Assembly: GCA_022495005.1 (NCBI GenBank)
Contig: JAGYXB010001749.1
Coordinates: 1,240,001-1,304,000, forward strand
DNA length: 64,000 nt
DNA from: Rhyacophila brunnea
Lineage: Eukaryota; Arthropoda; Insecta; Trichoptera; Rhyacophilidae
Direction of reading: 5' to 3'
The notes below the pieces were generated by a model. That model was not told where the DNA came from. It did not search any database and was given only the letters and a program-made list of their open reading frames with translations. This document shows, one piece after another, positions 44,641 through 56,803 of the stretch. The first letter of the stretch is position 1; every line of letters starts with the position of its first letter. The position numbers and the translations under genes were made by a program.

Positions 44641-47640
44641 CCTTAGATTATAGAAAAATATAGATAGAGCGATAGTGAGTGTTTGTTCCCGAACAGATGA
44701 CGAATTTTTTCTCGCGCTTGGGTCAGCCCCACCACGCGTCCTTCACGCCCCTTTCAAGGGTTTTTCGGAAATACGTGACAGTGTGCGTGAACATTTGCTT
44801 GGCGTAGTGTTGCCAGATTTCGAATTATTTTACAAGCGATTTAATTTTATATTATATTAATAAATATTAGCAGAGTGAATTTTGGTAATACGAAATATAT
44901 TTAGGTAACACACAATCTCAAAAATACGAATAATATTTATTACATTCCTATTTATAGTGTTCGGAGAAATAAAAAAAACATGTTTTCATAAAATTTTATT
45001 TATTATTAATCAAATAATACATTCAATTAACGATTCAAACATATTTGCTAAATAAATTATGTAGCTGGTACCTACCGACTTAGAAGTATAAGTAAAGAAA
45101 AATATAAAGCGTCAATTACATTGAGCTACTTTACGAGCTGTTTGTTGGCAAATTTAAAAGCGGGCGATTCAGCTACTGCGATTGTGATGATGACACACAA
45201 AACTTTCCATTCGCTGAGAAGCCACAAGCCAGCGACTATTTTGACAGAAAGTAGTTCGTTTTTTCACCGGGAGGTTGCTACTGCGCAGACGCAGTAGGCC
45301 CACACGCCGGCGTATAGCGTGTAAAGTTGACCGGCTTACAAATCTATGGATACATGCTTTTCCATCCACCACCCGCCACGTCTCAACACCCTTTCAGGCA
45401 TATACCGTGGCGTAACGAACGAGAAGCGTCCTTCAAAATTGTGCTGGTAGCATTTCCTTTCAACCGATGAATGGGAACACTACCAGAGGATGTGATTGGC
45501 ACCCTGCTATTTAAAGCATTCTACATAAGCATGTATCGAATTTTATAAAACCAAGCTGATAGAGCTCGTTGACGAAGCCACCGTGACCGGTTAAGAACTA
45601 GGAAGTCCAATGGTCTGGAGTCTTTTGGTTATCTCCATGCGCCACATACTATTCGGAAAGAACAAAGACGTTTACACAAATCTAGTAAATCTAAAAAAAT
45701 CAGACACATAAAACAAAATTACGTAAATTTACAATCATATAGTAGGTACATCGGAGATGGCACGTTTTAAAGAGGCAAGTGTCGCGTTCGATAAATGCTG
45801 GAGAACACGTTATGAGCAGCTAACACTAAAAATGAGACATATTTAGTTTAAATGCGAATAAAATATGTATTGGAATTTGCTAGGAATATAATTCTGAAAA
45901 TTAAACATGAATTTTAATATAAAACGAAAATTCATATAGACATTCAAGGAATAAGAAATTATAGCCCTTGGTTTTGGATTAGTTTTTTTTTAAAATTGTC
46001 GTTTTGTATACAAGTTTTTCAACAAACTCTGACGTTTCGAAATATAGTGTGGTACTTACGAATCCGATAAATAAGTGATAAATGATATTTAAAAACTACC
46101 GCTATATTTTATACACCAGCAGCCGTAGCTGATTTATTCATACAACTTACAGATAAGCTTGAATACGAAATATTAAAATATGTGTATAATATCGCAAAAT
46201 GTGTAATATTATTTTAAAACAGATGAAATCAAAAATCACAAATCTGGCAACATTTTTACCCACACTTGCAGAATTCTGGCGTGTACGCAACGAAATGTAA
46301 GCTAATCAAGGAAATGATTTCAGATTACAGAATAATATAGAATAATCACTGTTTATGAAGTACTCATAAGTGGAAAGTAATCCCATCTTCCTGTTTTTGG
46401 TTCCTAGATGTGTTTTGACATCGTTTTATAGAACAAGACGGCATATTTTCCGATTTTCTTGTAGATGTTGCCGGCACAATGTCAGTTTATCGACTGACTG
46501 CCATTTTTGTGGCGTGTTGGCTATGCACTTGCTAAAACATGACTCACTAAAATCGGCTATTGCGGAGGGCTTGCTTGTACCCAAAGATTCAATTATTAAT
46601 CAAGTCTGGAGGAGCATCAGTCGATTTAAAACAGGAAAATCTTTACCAAGCAATCATAGCATGGTTCGTCCTTTCTGAAGACAAAAATATAAGTAGGTAT
46701 AGGTACATAGGTTGGTTAGGTTACACTTACAAGTTACAGTGGTTAGGTTACTGGTTACACCGTCGATTTTTTGAGATTGCTTTAATTATCTGGCAATCGA
46801 TTTACTATTATTTCTGTACATACAGAACACTCCATCTGTAAATCTAAATTAAGCTGAGCTGAGGCTACAATAATATTATGTATTTTATAAGCCAAGTAAA
46901 TATGGAAAGTTACTGGAATTTACTTGGGTACAATAATAATTGATATGTATGTGTGCATATCTAGGTACCTATATTGAGTTTTACAAGTAAAATGACGTGT
47001 GATCACCGTTGTCGATTCTTGGAACTGGCTTAATTCTTTGGCTAACGATTATGCCGTTGATTTTGGTATCTTTAAACTTATATAAGAAAACTCGATTTGC
47101 TAATTAAAATTAATTTGAGGTTACAAATAATAATCATACCTACTATGTATTTAGTTAGTCATGTAAATAGATAACGTTCAAACATATTCATGCTTAATTA
47201 TTTACATGACATCGACGTTGTAATTAAAATAATTATTGTTATTGAACTATTTCACTTGTCAAATACGACCTTATCTATGTACCTAAGTAAATAGATTGCT
47301 AAAATGATGATGGAATCTACCTACTTTTATTTATACTGGGATCGCCTGGCAACGTTGTGTTTGAAATTCGAACGTTTGCGAACAGATTCAGATCGGGTCG
47401 GTGCATCATTGCACCGTCTTTAGCAGAGCTTCTCAACATTTCAGTTTCTTCATAAACACACTAATAATAATGATACTTATAATATTTTAACGCAATAAGT
47501 ATCTATATTAATCTTCGATATTGTTATTTATCTCGTAATAGGTACTGTAGTTGTGAGGTATGTAAGTAGTGTATTCTATTCAGGTAGTTTTTCACACTTT
47601 ATGATATTGAATTTATACTGTCATTCATCGGCTACATGTA
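44641..47640. other. Long stretch without recognised gene
   Basis: GTGTTGCCAGATTT at 44810-44823 is repeated inverted (AAATCTGGCAAC) at 46248-46259 and could mark ends of an old hAT element of about 1.4 kb, but no 8-bp duplication was found. GC-richer patches at 44680-44780 and 45160-45460 have no recognisable frame. A 102-codon plus-strand frame (46370-46678) has no known domain. TTAGG-like words lie at 46705-46760. Confidence 0.4.
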
Positions 47641-47644
47641 AATT

Positions 47645-47745
47645 TGTCCGTTGTATTACATTTCGCCGTAGCACAGTTCACTGTGGGCAGTCTTGCTGGA
47701 AAGAGATGGCCGCATATAATTGAGATACAAAATTACGCACTGTTC
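47645..47745 (+). repeat. Dispersed repeat copy (CACAGTTCACTGTG core)
   Basis: It aligns with 40635-40735, sharing TTACATTTNGCNGTAGNACA and a later TTGAGATNNAAAATTACGC. Confidence 0.55.
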
Positions 47746-47750
47746 GTGGA

Positions 47751-48384
47751 TTTATTAAGCCGCATTTAGACCAAGCGAGCGAAAGTTTGTTCTTCCCCCC
47801 ACTCCAGCGAAATTCTCACGCTTTGGTTTTGCTTATATTTATTGCAATATTAAGGGTTGATTGACTAATTTAAAAATGGTTGTAATTGATAATAAAATAA
47901 CGGGAAAAAAAAGAAACTGACGTTAAAATCAGCCACTTGAAACACGAACGCTATTTATAACAAAATAATATTGAATTGTGGACATCGTCATTCTGAAATA
48001 TCATTTAGGTATGTCAATATTAATAATATGAATATGGCAGCATGTTGTGAAACACTGGCCTACGCACAAAAATTAATACTGCACCGACCGTGGAGCGACA
48101 GCTGTTCGGCTGTCGTGAATCGTGGTGCCGTCAGCCGGTGCATAGATGCTCGGGACAGCGGGGGAGGGCGTGGGTGCATCTTAGCACAGCTTTGTGTTAT
48201 CAAAAGACTCGAAAGCTTGCACTTTCCAGTTGCGAGCGGGCTGTCAGATTTTAAATCGGCAGTCGATTATTATTACTATTTATACCTATGTATTTTAATT
48301 GTATTACTCAAAACCGCCCATATACCTAATATTAGGTTTAACTTCCCACTACAATATAACAACTTATAAATTTAAGTATAAACA
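47751..48384. other. Non-coding stretch with GC-rich patch
   Basis: Near 48096 the word CGACAGCTGTTCGGCTGTCG forms a 7-bp stem hairpin. The 132-codon frame at 47971-48369 has no recognisable domain and a mixed composition, and is probably fortuitous. Confidence 0.4.
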
Positions 48385-48392
48385 GTCCAAAT

Positions 48393-48937
48393 CAGGGGTA
48401 CCTAATCAACCTTTTTATATCTACCGCCCACTTTTGTATCTCTGTTGGTAGTTTTCTAACCTCCCATCGATTCCATAGTTATGAAGTAGGGAAGTAACTT
48501 TACTTTATAAAATTTATAAAGCAGAGTTACAACAACTCAAAGCATATAATAATATTTACTTACCAAATATTCTATGCCAGACTTTCGCTAAGTTTCGCAG
48601 AATAAATCTTTATAAAACAACTTAGGTACTGAAGTTAAATCTATAATTTTATTTATTTTTTTGCATACATAGAAGCATGAAGTCTGATGAAATTTAATTA
48701 TTTATGAGATCTCTGTGGCTGATGCTGCGAAACTAAATACTGGATATCTGGCCCAATTTTTGGGAGGAACAAACGAAGGTCTCCTCTTTCGGAAATACAA
48801 ATAGTATATTTCTGAAATTTAAATGGTTACGGGGAATTTTATGAAAACATAATGAATTTTTTTTAAAACCCCTACCGCCCACCATGAAAGCTGGAACGCC
48901 CACTAGTGGGCGGTAGGGACCAGGTTGACTACCCCTG
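48393..48937. mobile_element. Non-autonomous hAT element, 545 bp
   Basis: TIRs CAGGGGTACCTAATCAACC (left) and CAGGGGTAGTCAACCTGG (right, minus strand), each followed by CTACCGCCCAC about 25-30 bp in. The 8-bp duplication is GTCCAAAT / GTCTAAAT (48385-48392 and 48938-48945, 7 of 8). No coding content. Confidence 0.88.
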
Positions 48938-49412
48938 GTCTAAATTAATATATATAAGGTTGGCATATTTGACGATGACAAAAAGGGACATATTTCATAA
49001 TGAGCAGCCGCCCCATAATCCCATGCCGTACGGTGTACGATTTTACAAAATAGGAGCATAAAATGTTCATAGTGGAAAAAGAGGACATATTACGCATTAT
49101 TCGTTAAAAATGAAAAACGATATCGGGCAAAGAGGACGTCTGGGAACCCTAGATAAGGTTGCTATGAAAATAATAACGCCATTTTATGCACCATACGATC
49201 AGTGGTGGGTTTCGGGATTTGCGGACTCGCTCATTCAATAGCGACATAATTTGTAACCTTCTGTAATATTAAACCCAAATGAAACTTACTTGTCTTGTAG
49301 AATAAGAGTGTCTCCACGTGCTAAATGCAGTATGTAAATATATTAAAACCACTCTCTCCAAGAAATCTTGCTCGATCGTATCCTGTAATAAGTTGATCTA
49401 ATGTCATTAGAC

Positions 49413-49495
49413 TCATTAGTTTACAATACTTGGTATTTTTGGTAACCCTAATGTTATTAGTTTACAATACTTACTCTTTTTGGTAACCCTAATGA
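49413..49495. repeat. Two-copy tandem duplication, about 41-bp period
   Basis: TTAGTTTACAATACTT followed by TTTTTGGTAACCCTAATG occurs at about 49416 and again at 49456. Confidence 0.7.
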
Positions 49496-49823
49496 AGTAA
49501 CGAGTGAAACACTGCGCTGTCATTATGTCACGAAGTGGTAACTTGTGGCAGACAGTGATGCAGCAGTCAGACGCATCACGCAACTCCAAATGGTTCAGCT
49601 CAATCTTTCGTTTGGTGTGCCAGTCCCACATAATAATATATTTTTTTATTTAACGACTAATCGCGTGTCTATACAAACTTACTGAATTGCTGGAATTACA
49701 TTTATATACAAACATCTCACCGGAATACGATTGTATAGGCGAGCAAAAACAACGTTTTGAAATTGGCTCAGCAAAAAATTATAATATAAAATATTTCCTA
49801 TTTTTACGATTCATTATCGTCCA

Positions 49824-49910
49824 GTGGCGTAGGGTACCCGTTGAAGGATGGTAGACTGTAGCACAGGCGTGCATACAGAAAGAGGTATGGGGAGTCCGTT
49901 GGGAAAAAAA
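49824..49910 (+). repeat. hAT-type left terminus, orphan
   Basis: CAGTGGCGTAGGGTACCCGT starts at 49824, close in wording to the ends at 42052 and 60131. No partner end with a duplicated TTATCGTC was found. Confidence 0.4.
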
Positions 49911-49961
49911 TATTCGTAATAATAAAATTTATCATTGTATTTTTGGTACAAGTTGGTTATG

Positions 49962-50125
49962 GGGAAGCCAGGCGGGAACCGCGTTAATTATCATAGCCGA
50001 TTTTGGCAAAATTGATGAATTCCAGAATAAAAACCTAACCTAACCTAACTTAATCTAACATTAACTAACCCAACCTAACAAATAATCCAGTAAGTATGTC
50101 GGCTATTTTCAAAATGTGTTTGCCG
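49962..50125 (-). repeat. Dispersed repeat with TTAGG-like pentamers, copy 3 (inverted)
   Basis: Reverse complement of the repeat at 44495-44640, containing AACCTAACCTAACCTAAC (50034-50052) and AATAATCCAGTAAGTATGTC. Confidence 0.65.
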
Positions 50126-50129
50126 CTGA

Positions 50130-52370
50130 CTTGTACCTACCGTTTTTATGCGACAGGGTTAATATCTACAATCTAGATTCTAGGAGATGATACTGACTTC
50201 AGTATTTACCCCCCATACTACCACTCCATTTTCCAGGTACATTCCATATACCCAGACACACGGTATAGCGATGAATACCTAACATTCTGTTATAACTACC
50301 TGTATTCACCTACTAGTTATTGCGACCTGTCGCATACACAGCTGGCAATAGAATATGCGTGGCCTAACATGAGTAATTATTAGAATCGTTAGTGTCCGTT
50401 TGTGTCGTCCGCTCTCTTGTCTTTTGGGCATGGCGAGTCAGAATGCGTGTCTTTTATACACACATGCCTTCAACCCTTCGAGAAGACAATTCGACTGTCA
50501 AATCATCTTGGTTACGAACTTCAGTTAAAAGGTCTTGAATAAGAGGAAGTGTTCACCTAAATAAATCGTATTTTGGTAATTCCTGGGCGGGGGCAGGATC
50601 TGATAACACCCCCCCCCCCCCGCCCTTGTGTGCGCGCCTGCTGTGGTAGGTAATTATAATAATTATAATAAGGACTTAGATACAGTACATCCTAAATATA
50701 ATACTAACAGACATGTAGTGCTGTTGGTTTATTTAACATTTGAAATGTTTTTAGGTTATATTTATTCATTTGATGTTGATTTGCTTTTGGATGAATCTGG
50801 TGTGATTAGGTACATGAAATTAGCGTCAAGTGAACAATGAATGGTTTTAAAATAATATGGTAATACCTACTTGGCCATGTTTAGTGTTATGTTATCTGGA
50901 GTCCTATTATTTCAGTGTGACTGTTTTTTTTTAATGATTTCTAAGAAGAATGATAATAAAGTAATGCAACTCTTTAATAATAATATTAATAATACTTTTC
51001 TGGGTAGGTATCTTCTGCGTTCACTTATTTAAATGACAATAATAAATAATTATAATATGCCAACATATTTTTCTTATCTAAGTTTTAAATGCCTAACCGA
51101 CTAAATAGAAATACTGCTACAGTATTTTATCAACCTTTCGTTTTCGTAACGTTTTCGTTAACCTTTTCGTTTCACGGCAAAATTTAGAAGGGACTAGGGA
51201 TTGTAATACCGGTATTCAATTATTTATCGATACCGAAATACCGTTATTTTCGGTATTATGAAAGCATACACGTGTATGTTTTTTGAAAATGAATTTAATG
51301 TTATTTTTCATTACTTACCTACTAAGTAGATACTATAATATATATTAAATTTAATGCATAAGTTTTATGCTGCCAAAACGCAAATATATTGAATGAAACC
51401 AACAAAAGTTAAATAATATTAATACAAAATCCCTCAAAAATATACTTATAGAATTATTGTCGCGATGATTAAAATATTGCAAGAATGAAAACACTCCTGG
51501 CAAATATTTCCAATTATTCTATAACTATTGATCCAACGTTGATAGTACCTACATCCAACATACGTTGAATTTGATAGAGATTTTCCTCTGCCCGGACTAA
51601 TAGTATTTGTAAAAATTAGCTTTTCTAACATATTATGATCTATAGTCTATACATTATGTATAAAGGTCAACATAATAAATGTAGGTAGGTTGATATAAAA
51701 TGGTATTTTAAATAGATTTTAATGGTTATATTTATCGATAGGTAAGTAGGTACCCACTTCTTTTATTCTATAATATTTTTTGACGAATACCTGTATTGAT
51801 ATATTCATTCGGTATTGCAATCCATAGAACGGACCATCCGAAGAGTTACAACCGTTCACAAACTTCTTTAAATTATATTAAAATAAAAATATGCTCATTT
51901 CTCACAAACTGACTGTAAAATATTACCCAAAGCATAACAAAATTCTTGCATTTATTATTTTGAACATTGAAAATATATTGTTATTTTTTATCTTAGGGAG
52001 CCTCTAAAGCAGTCAGTGCCAGGCAACAATTTAGCATCGCTATGTTTTTTTCTTAAACGGTTATATACGATTCTAATTTAACACTTCTTGGACATAATCA
52101 CCGGAACACTGAAAAAAGAAGAAAAACTCATTGCAAAAAAATGTATAAAGAAATGACACTTTTCATGGCGAATTGGAAATTACTCAATCGATTTTGGTAG
52201 GAAACCACGGAGGACTCCATATTATATTATGCAATCTTTGGATCTCTATTATCATCTACTGAAATAAATATTCATCAGAGTCACCACCACCGTCTTGCGC
52301 TACAAAAAGTTTTCCGAAGTGGTTGTTCTCATTAGGGCATTTTTCTCAGCCTTCACAAATTACATTTGAC
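50130..52370. other. Long AT-rich stretch without recognised gene
   Basis: It includes a C-run of about 14 (near 50608). The frames at 50628-50840 (plus) and 51446-51631 (minus) show no known domain. Nothing else supported. Confidence 0.45.
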
Positions 52371-52377
52371 TTAGCAT

Positions 52378-52830
52378 CAAGTAGAATATAGTTTGCGTGC
52401 CAAAGTCCTAAAGTGCCGAATCCTCGACAGTAAGCCGGCTCGCACATCACAACTCGCCTTGTGTGCCTGACGGCCATAAATTAAAACCTTCGAGACTGCC
52501 GGCGAATGTTGCACGATCACAACCTCGCACATCTGCCTAGCGCTGCTAGCTCTAGCTCTACCAAACGCAGCGACACCGAGCGACAATCTGGAGAGAAATG
52601 GCCGATTCGCCCGATTCTGCAGCTGTGTGCATGCGCGGAGTCGATATTGGCCGGACATCGACATGCAGGCTTTGGCCAATGCAACTAGACGAATGTCGCA
52701 GGGTCGCAGAGTTGCAGTTTCATCGGCCAATCTGCGAAGCTCCATTTGATAACGTTTGTTTCTTGGTTTACGATGACGTCACATCGACGAATTCGTCGTA
52801 AGACGCATGCGGCGAGTTCTGATGTGCGAC
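52378..52830. promoter_or_regulatory. CpG-rich island with CRE-type palindrome
   Basis: It is distinctly GC- and CpG-rich within AT-rich DNA. It contains a full cAMP-response-type palindrome TGACGTCA (52774-52781) and the perfect 14-bp palindrome CGACGAATTCGTCG (52785-52798), with CGGCCNATTCGCC-like words around. A 122-codon minus-strand frame (52377-52745) is open but has no known domain, and overlapping frames on the other strand are open too. It could be a promoter region or a GC-rich transposon piece. Confidence 0.3.
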
Positions 52831-53555
52831 CCCTCTAAGGTGTAGGTACATAAAGCTATCTAAAAAAAATCTTGGAATTTAATCTATTAATTCTTGCCTA
52901 TTAATTGGCACACTATTTGATAATAATACACGTTGCTAAATTTCCGTCTCTTAGTGAGGAATTTCAAGTGTAATTGTGAAATATTTACATTCCTTAGGAT
53001 ATGAGATAGATAATATTTAAAAAAAAACTGATGCGATATCCCGCGTTACATAATATTGCAAAGAGTGCATTTTATATTTAAAAAAATGATATAATGGTAT
53101 CTACTGATGGTAATCAAGCACGTACCCAGAACAATAATATGTGTGGGGGGAGGGTCTAATTTCAAACAATTTAATATTCGGTTAACACCAATATGGTAAT
53201 TCTTGAATTGCAATCCCTACTACACAGTTAGGTACTTAATATTATAATGACAGCATTTAACTTTGTTAACTACTTATCATAGGAATACTTTATTTCTATT
53301 ATGATAACTATCTATTTACGATTTTAATGCCACCGGAAAGAAACGTTTACCCGAATTATCGTTTTTTTTGTGAAGGACACCGTTACGTTGATAAATAAAT
53401 TTATTTTAAGAATTATGCGGCGAGATTATTATATAGATACTTATTTATTAAAGCTCATTCAAGGATGTACGAAAAAAATATCTAGATTATTAAGAATGTT
53501 GCAAGGCCGGCTATAGACAGACGTAGTTACCATGGTAGTGCAAGTTTGAGATAAA
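52831..53555. other. AT-rich intergenic DNA
   Basis: No gene seen. Confidence 0.5.
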
Positions 53556-53559
53556 AAAT

Positions 53560-53655
53560 ACGCGTTTGAACGCAAGGAATTGAGTTCAATATTATACAGC
53601 CATGTATTTCCGACACAGCATCTCACGATACACTGTGTTACTGCCAACTGCATAC
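53560..53655 (-). repeat. Dispersed repeat copy (CATCTCACGATACACTGTG core)
   Basis: Minus-strand copy of the family at 40635-41160, ending GCCAACTGCATACGG directly at the start of the iteron element. Confidence 0.5.
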
Positions 53656-54298
53656 GGTAACCGGACAAAACAGAACGTGACAAAACAGAACAGTGACAAA
53701 ACAGAACAGCCAGAGGAAAAAAAATATTCATTTTTGTGGAATCTATTTATTAATTAAATATTTATAAAACTTAAGTTTATAAATGAAATAATAAACTGTT
53801 TATTAGGTATATAATATATATTTTTTTACAATTCGTTATTAATGAAAGTAATGCATTTTTTTAATAGCTTGCCAGCGATTATTACTAGCCAATGCTCATA
53901 CAGGTCAGGCCTTGAAGTTATAAAGAAAAAGTGTGAGACCCTTAGTAATCGAGTGGAATAGTTGTGCATGATTATCAAAATCAAACATATTATAAATTGA
54001 GGTATTTACGCCGAATGGCCAACATGCAGTGATTACATTATAAAATTTTATATACTCTACATATAAAAAAATGCATTGTTTTCAAAATAACGGTTTTGTA
54101 AAAAAATGTGTAAGTTGTAATAAACAGTTGACGATTTCACTTAAAATTTGAAAATTTTAAAAATATTGAATATGTATTTACTTATATATATATTTCGTTT
54201 ATAAACTAAGTTTTTTTTTTTTTTTTTGTGATTTTACCGAGGCTTTGACTGCGACTCGCTGTCATATCGCCTCTTCTCTTCTAGAAGGGATCCTTCGA

Positions 54299-54612
54299 TC
54301 AGGTCCTCACTCCTATTCTGTTAAATGGCTTTATAATTATTTTGTCTAGCTCTTCCGTCTTTCTTTCTTTCTTCTTTAGACGCCAGTGTTTTATGCACCA
54401 GAATCGCTCTCCTCCGTATCCATCCCTTCTGTATTTTCGATACATCGTGTAATCATTGAATTTCAGATAGTCTAATTCAGACCTCAGCCAAGTCTCTGAG
54501 ATTAATGCTATTGAAATTTTTGTCTTATTAAGTAGAGTTCTATATCATCCTTTTTTTGCTTCATACTTCTGGCATTCCATTGTAAAATCCTAATTTGTTT
54601 TTATTATCCATT
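54299..54612 (-). pseudogene. LINE ORF2 remnant: endonuclease start fused to C-terminus
   Basis: It begins just past the ORF1 stop. ILQWNARSMKQKKDDIELYL is followed, after a one-base frame change near 54530, by ISIALISETWLRSELDYLKF and YRRDGYGG. This is the N-terminal part of an apurinic-type endonuclease. Near 54360 the sequence jumps to KTEELDKIIIKPFNRIGVRT and a stop, the C-terminus shared with 40272-40525. The reverse transcriptase is entirely missing. Confidence 0.75.
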
Positions 54613-55905
54613 TTGCTCCAGAACCTCCCCTAGAATTTCCTTTAAGTGTCCTTCTTTGAATTGTTTGCATACCCAGTCCACTGCTTTAATTATTAGTTGT
54701 TTAATGATCTGCTGCCAGTCTCCCCCTTTCAGCAAGACTTTCATAATTTCTCCCATCGCGTTAACCTCTGTCTTCCCCTTTGAATTTTTCTTATTTTTTG
54801 TAGGCTTTACGCTACTACCTGTAGATATTATTGTTGAGCCTGAAGTTTCTACCACCGCTTCTTCTTTCTTTTTGTTTTCCTTAGTTTTTTGAATTGTTTC
54901 GCTTTCATCTCTTCCTACGATTTTTTTTTGTTTTAATATGTCAGCATAGCTATTATTTAACATATTTTTTTTTGCTTCCTTGAAAGGTATGTTCATTTTT
55001 TTCATTGCTTCTTTGCAATTCTTTTCCTCTTGCCACTTTGGGCATTTTTGGCTGTTTGCCGCGTGGTTACCTTTGCAATTGATGCACGTAATTTCCTCAT
55101 TTTTTTCGCAGGTTTTGTGGTTTTCACCACACTTAGGGCACGTTTCTACTGTACGTCCGCAATTGTTCGCGATATGCCCATATCGCCAGCATTTGTAGCA
55201 TTGCATAACCCTGAATACATACGGTTCTACAGCAAAAGAGACTCCAAATGTAAATAATATTTTCTCCCCAAATTTAATACTGACTGACGAGGTCTTTGTC
55301 AGCTCTCCTGTATCACCTTTTCTTGTCAACCTCTTAAGGTTGATTACTTTTGCATCACTTTTGATTTCCATTTGCAGTTCTTGGAGGTCCATATCAATAT
55401 CGACTTTTCTTATTACTCCATAAGAGCAGGAGTCATTCTCTTTGGTCACAAAACCGAGATCTTTGAGTTCTCCAGCTTGTTTCACTTTATCTGCTTCTTT
55501 TTCGTCTTCTACTTGGATGTACGTCTTTAAATTTTTATTGTAAATTTTCTGTACTTTTACTCCTGCCTTATGCAGCATCTGCGCTATTTTCAATTTTAAT
55601 GGAATTTTACTTCCCGTCGCTATCATGACGATGTTTTGGTTTCCCTTTGGAGTGACCCCAGAGTCTCTTCTGGGTTTTTTTCCAGAGGTCACCGTCTGCC
55701 ATTCTTCTTCTTTTTCTCCAACCACTTCCTCTTCATCATCGTTTCTTTTCTTCTTCGTTTTTTTGGTTTCATTCACTTCCATCGTGGTGTTTTCCATTTT
55801 ATTGCTTTTGCCGTTCACGCGGTCTTGGAATTCGCGCAACAGTGTGAACAAAAAACAGTGTGGACAACCCCTCGCTTCACAGCGTTTGACGCACTCCCCG
55901 CACAA
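54604..55905 (-). CDS. LINE ORF1: gag-like protein with zinc knuckles, intact
   Basis: A 433-residue frame. The start used is ATG 55905 (MCGECVKRC); a later ATG before ENTTMEVNETKKT at residue 37 is an equally good start. Residues 37-90 are highly charged. Residues about 90-230 form the RNA-binding-like middle (IVMIATGSKIPLKLKIAQML, VKVQKIYNKNLKTYIQVED). Three zinc knuckles follow near 235-290: CYKCWRYGHIANNC, CPKCGENHKTC and CINCKGNHAANSQKC. The C-terminal part is Lys/Glu-rich with a helical end. The family protein coats element RNA. An intact ORF1 in an element without reverse transcriptase suggests recent insertion by a helper or use of the protein in trans. Confidence 0.88.
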   Translation of the reverse strand: MCGECVKRCEARGCPHCFLFTLLREFQDRVNGKSNKMENTTMEVNETKKTKKKRNDDEEEVVGEKEEEWQTVTSGKKPRRDSGVTPKGNQNIVMIATGSKIPLKLKIAQMLHKAGVKVQKIYNKNLKTYIQVEDEKEADKVKQAGELKDLGFVTKENDSCSYGVIRKVDIDMDLQELQMEIKSDAKVINLKRLTRKGDTGELTKTSSVSIKFGEKILFTFGVSFAVEPYVFRVMQCYKCWRYGHIANNCGRTVETCPKCGENHKTCEKNEEITCINCKGNHAANSQKCPKWQEEKNCKEAMKKMNIPFKEAKKNMLNNSYADILKQKKIVGRDESETIQKTKENKKKEEAVVETSGSTIISTGSSVKPTKNKKNSKGKTEVNAMGEIMKVLLKGGDWQQIIKQLIIKAVDWVCKQFKEGHLKEILGEVLEQNG

Positions 55906-56782
55906 AGTGCACTATCCGTGCAACAATAAATATTTTTCACTTTTTCTCAAGCACTGGCACTGATTGTCAAAATCACATGGGACCACACATGTTGAGTTTA
56001 TTGTCAAATTCATTTACAAACAATATTATTTTTGTTGTATCCCGTATTTATAACCATTCGCGAGTAACCAGGCGAATAGCGTCCCGAATACGCAAGCGAA
56101 GTTGTACAACCTCACTCCACCGCTGTTGGCTTCCGACTGTATAAACTAAGTTTAATAAGTATTTTATCGATTATATTCCACAAAAATGAATGTTTATTTT
56201 TCCCCTGGCTGTTCTGTTTTGTCATGGAACCATTCTGTTTATCTTTATCGTTTATCCCATATTTTGACACACCCGAGATTTGTAGGTACTCTCACGAGTC
56301 ACGAGTCACGAGTGATAATTCGGTTAAAATAAATAAAAAGGATTTCAAGTTATACACATTTATATTTTTATAAAAATCGATGTTTTTTAAAATATATATA
56401 AAAAATATTAAAACGATGAATTAGTCAAAAATCTACACCACATAAAATCTAAAACTTAATAAACTAAATTTTAATGATTATCATGACCATAAAATATAAT
56501 GCAATAATAAGATTTGACCCTGCAACGAATTCACATTTTATTACATTTTTTTACAATTGTAAGTTTATCTTTAAGTTTAAAAAAAAAAAAAAATCTTTTT
56601 AATGTTTTCGGATACATATTTATTAAATAATACAGTTGAAATTGTAAATTATCAAAAAAAAATCTCAAATTGCAAGCTTCGTATAATTCCGCTAGGTTCT
56701 CTGCTGGCATGCGTCTCCCCATAGACTATGTCTCCCCCTTAATTGAAGCTTTCCAGCAATTAGGAATTTAGGAATTATAGGA

Positions 56783-56803
56783 TATATATATATATATATA
56801 TAT
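56783..56803. repeat. (AT)n microsatellite
   Basis: About ten AT units in the right arm of the iteron element. Confidence 0.9.

Larger units (their letters stand above)
54214..56149 (-). mobile_element. Internally deleted LINE (I/Jockey-like) with intact ORF1 and target duplication
   Basis: A perfect 14-bp target duplication TATAAACTAAGTTT flanks it (54200-54213 and 56150-56163). The minus-strand 5' end begins CAGTCGGAAGCCAACAGCGG. ORF1 is complete (55905-54604). ORF2 begins, then is deleted from the endonuclease to the last 25 codons. The 3' UTR ends GGTAAAATCAC plus an A-tail. It is thus 1.94 kb instead of a full length that would exceed 4 kb. The 3' end matches 36475-36830 and 40272-40525. 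Confidence 0.88.

Noticed and set aside
44810..46260. hAT element bounded by TGTTGCCAGATTT
   Set aside because: Inverted words present, but flanks lack an 8-bp duplication; left only as a note.
46370..46678. 102-codon plus-strand frame as a gene
   Set aside because: No domain, no splice or promoter context, and TTAGG-type repeat follows.
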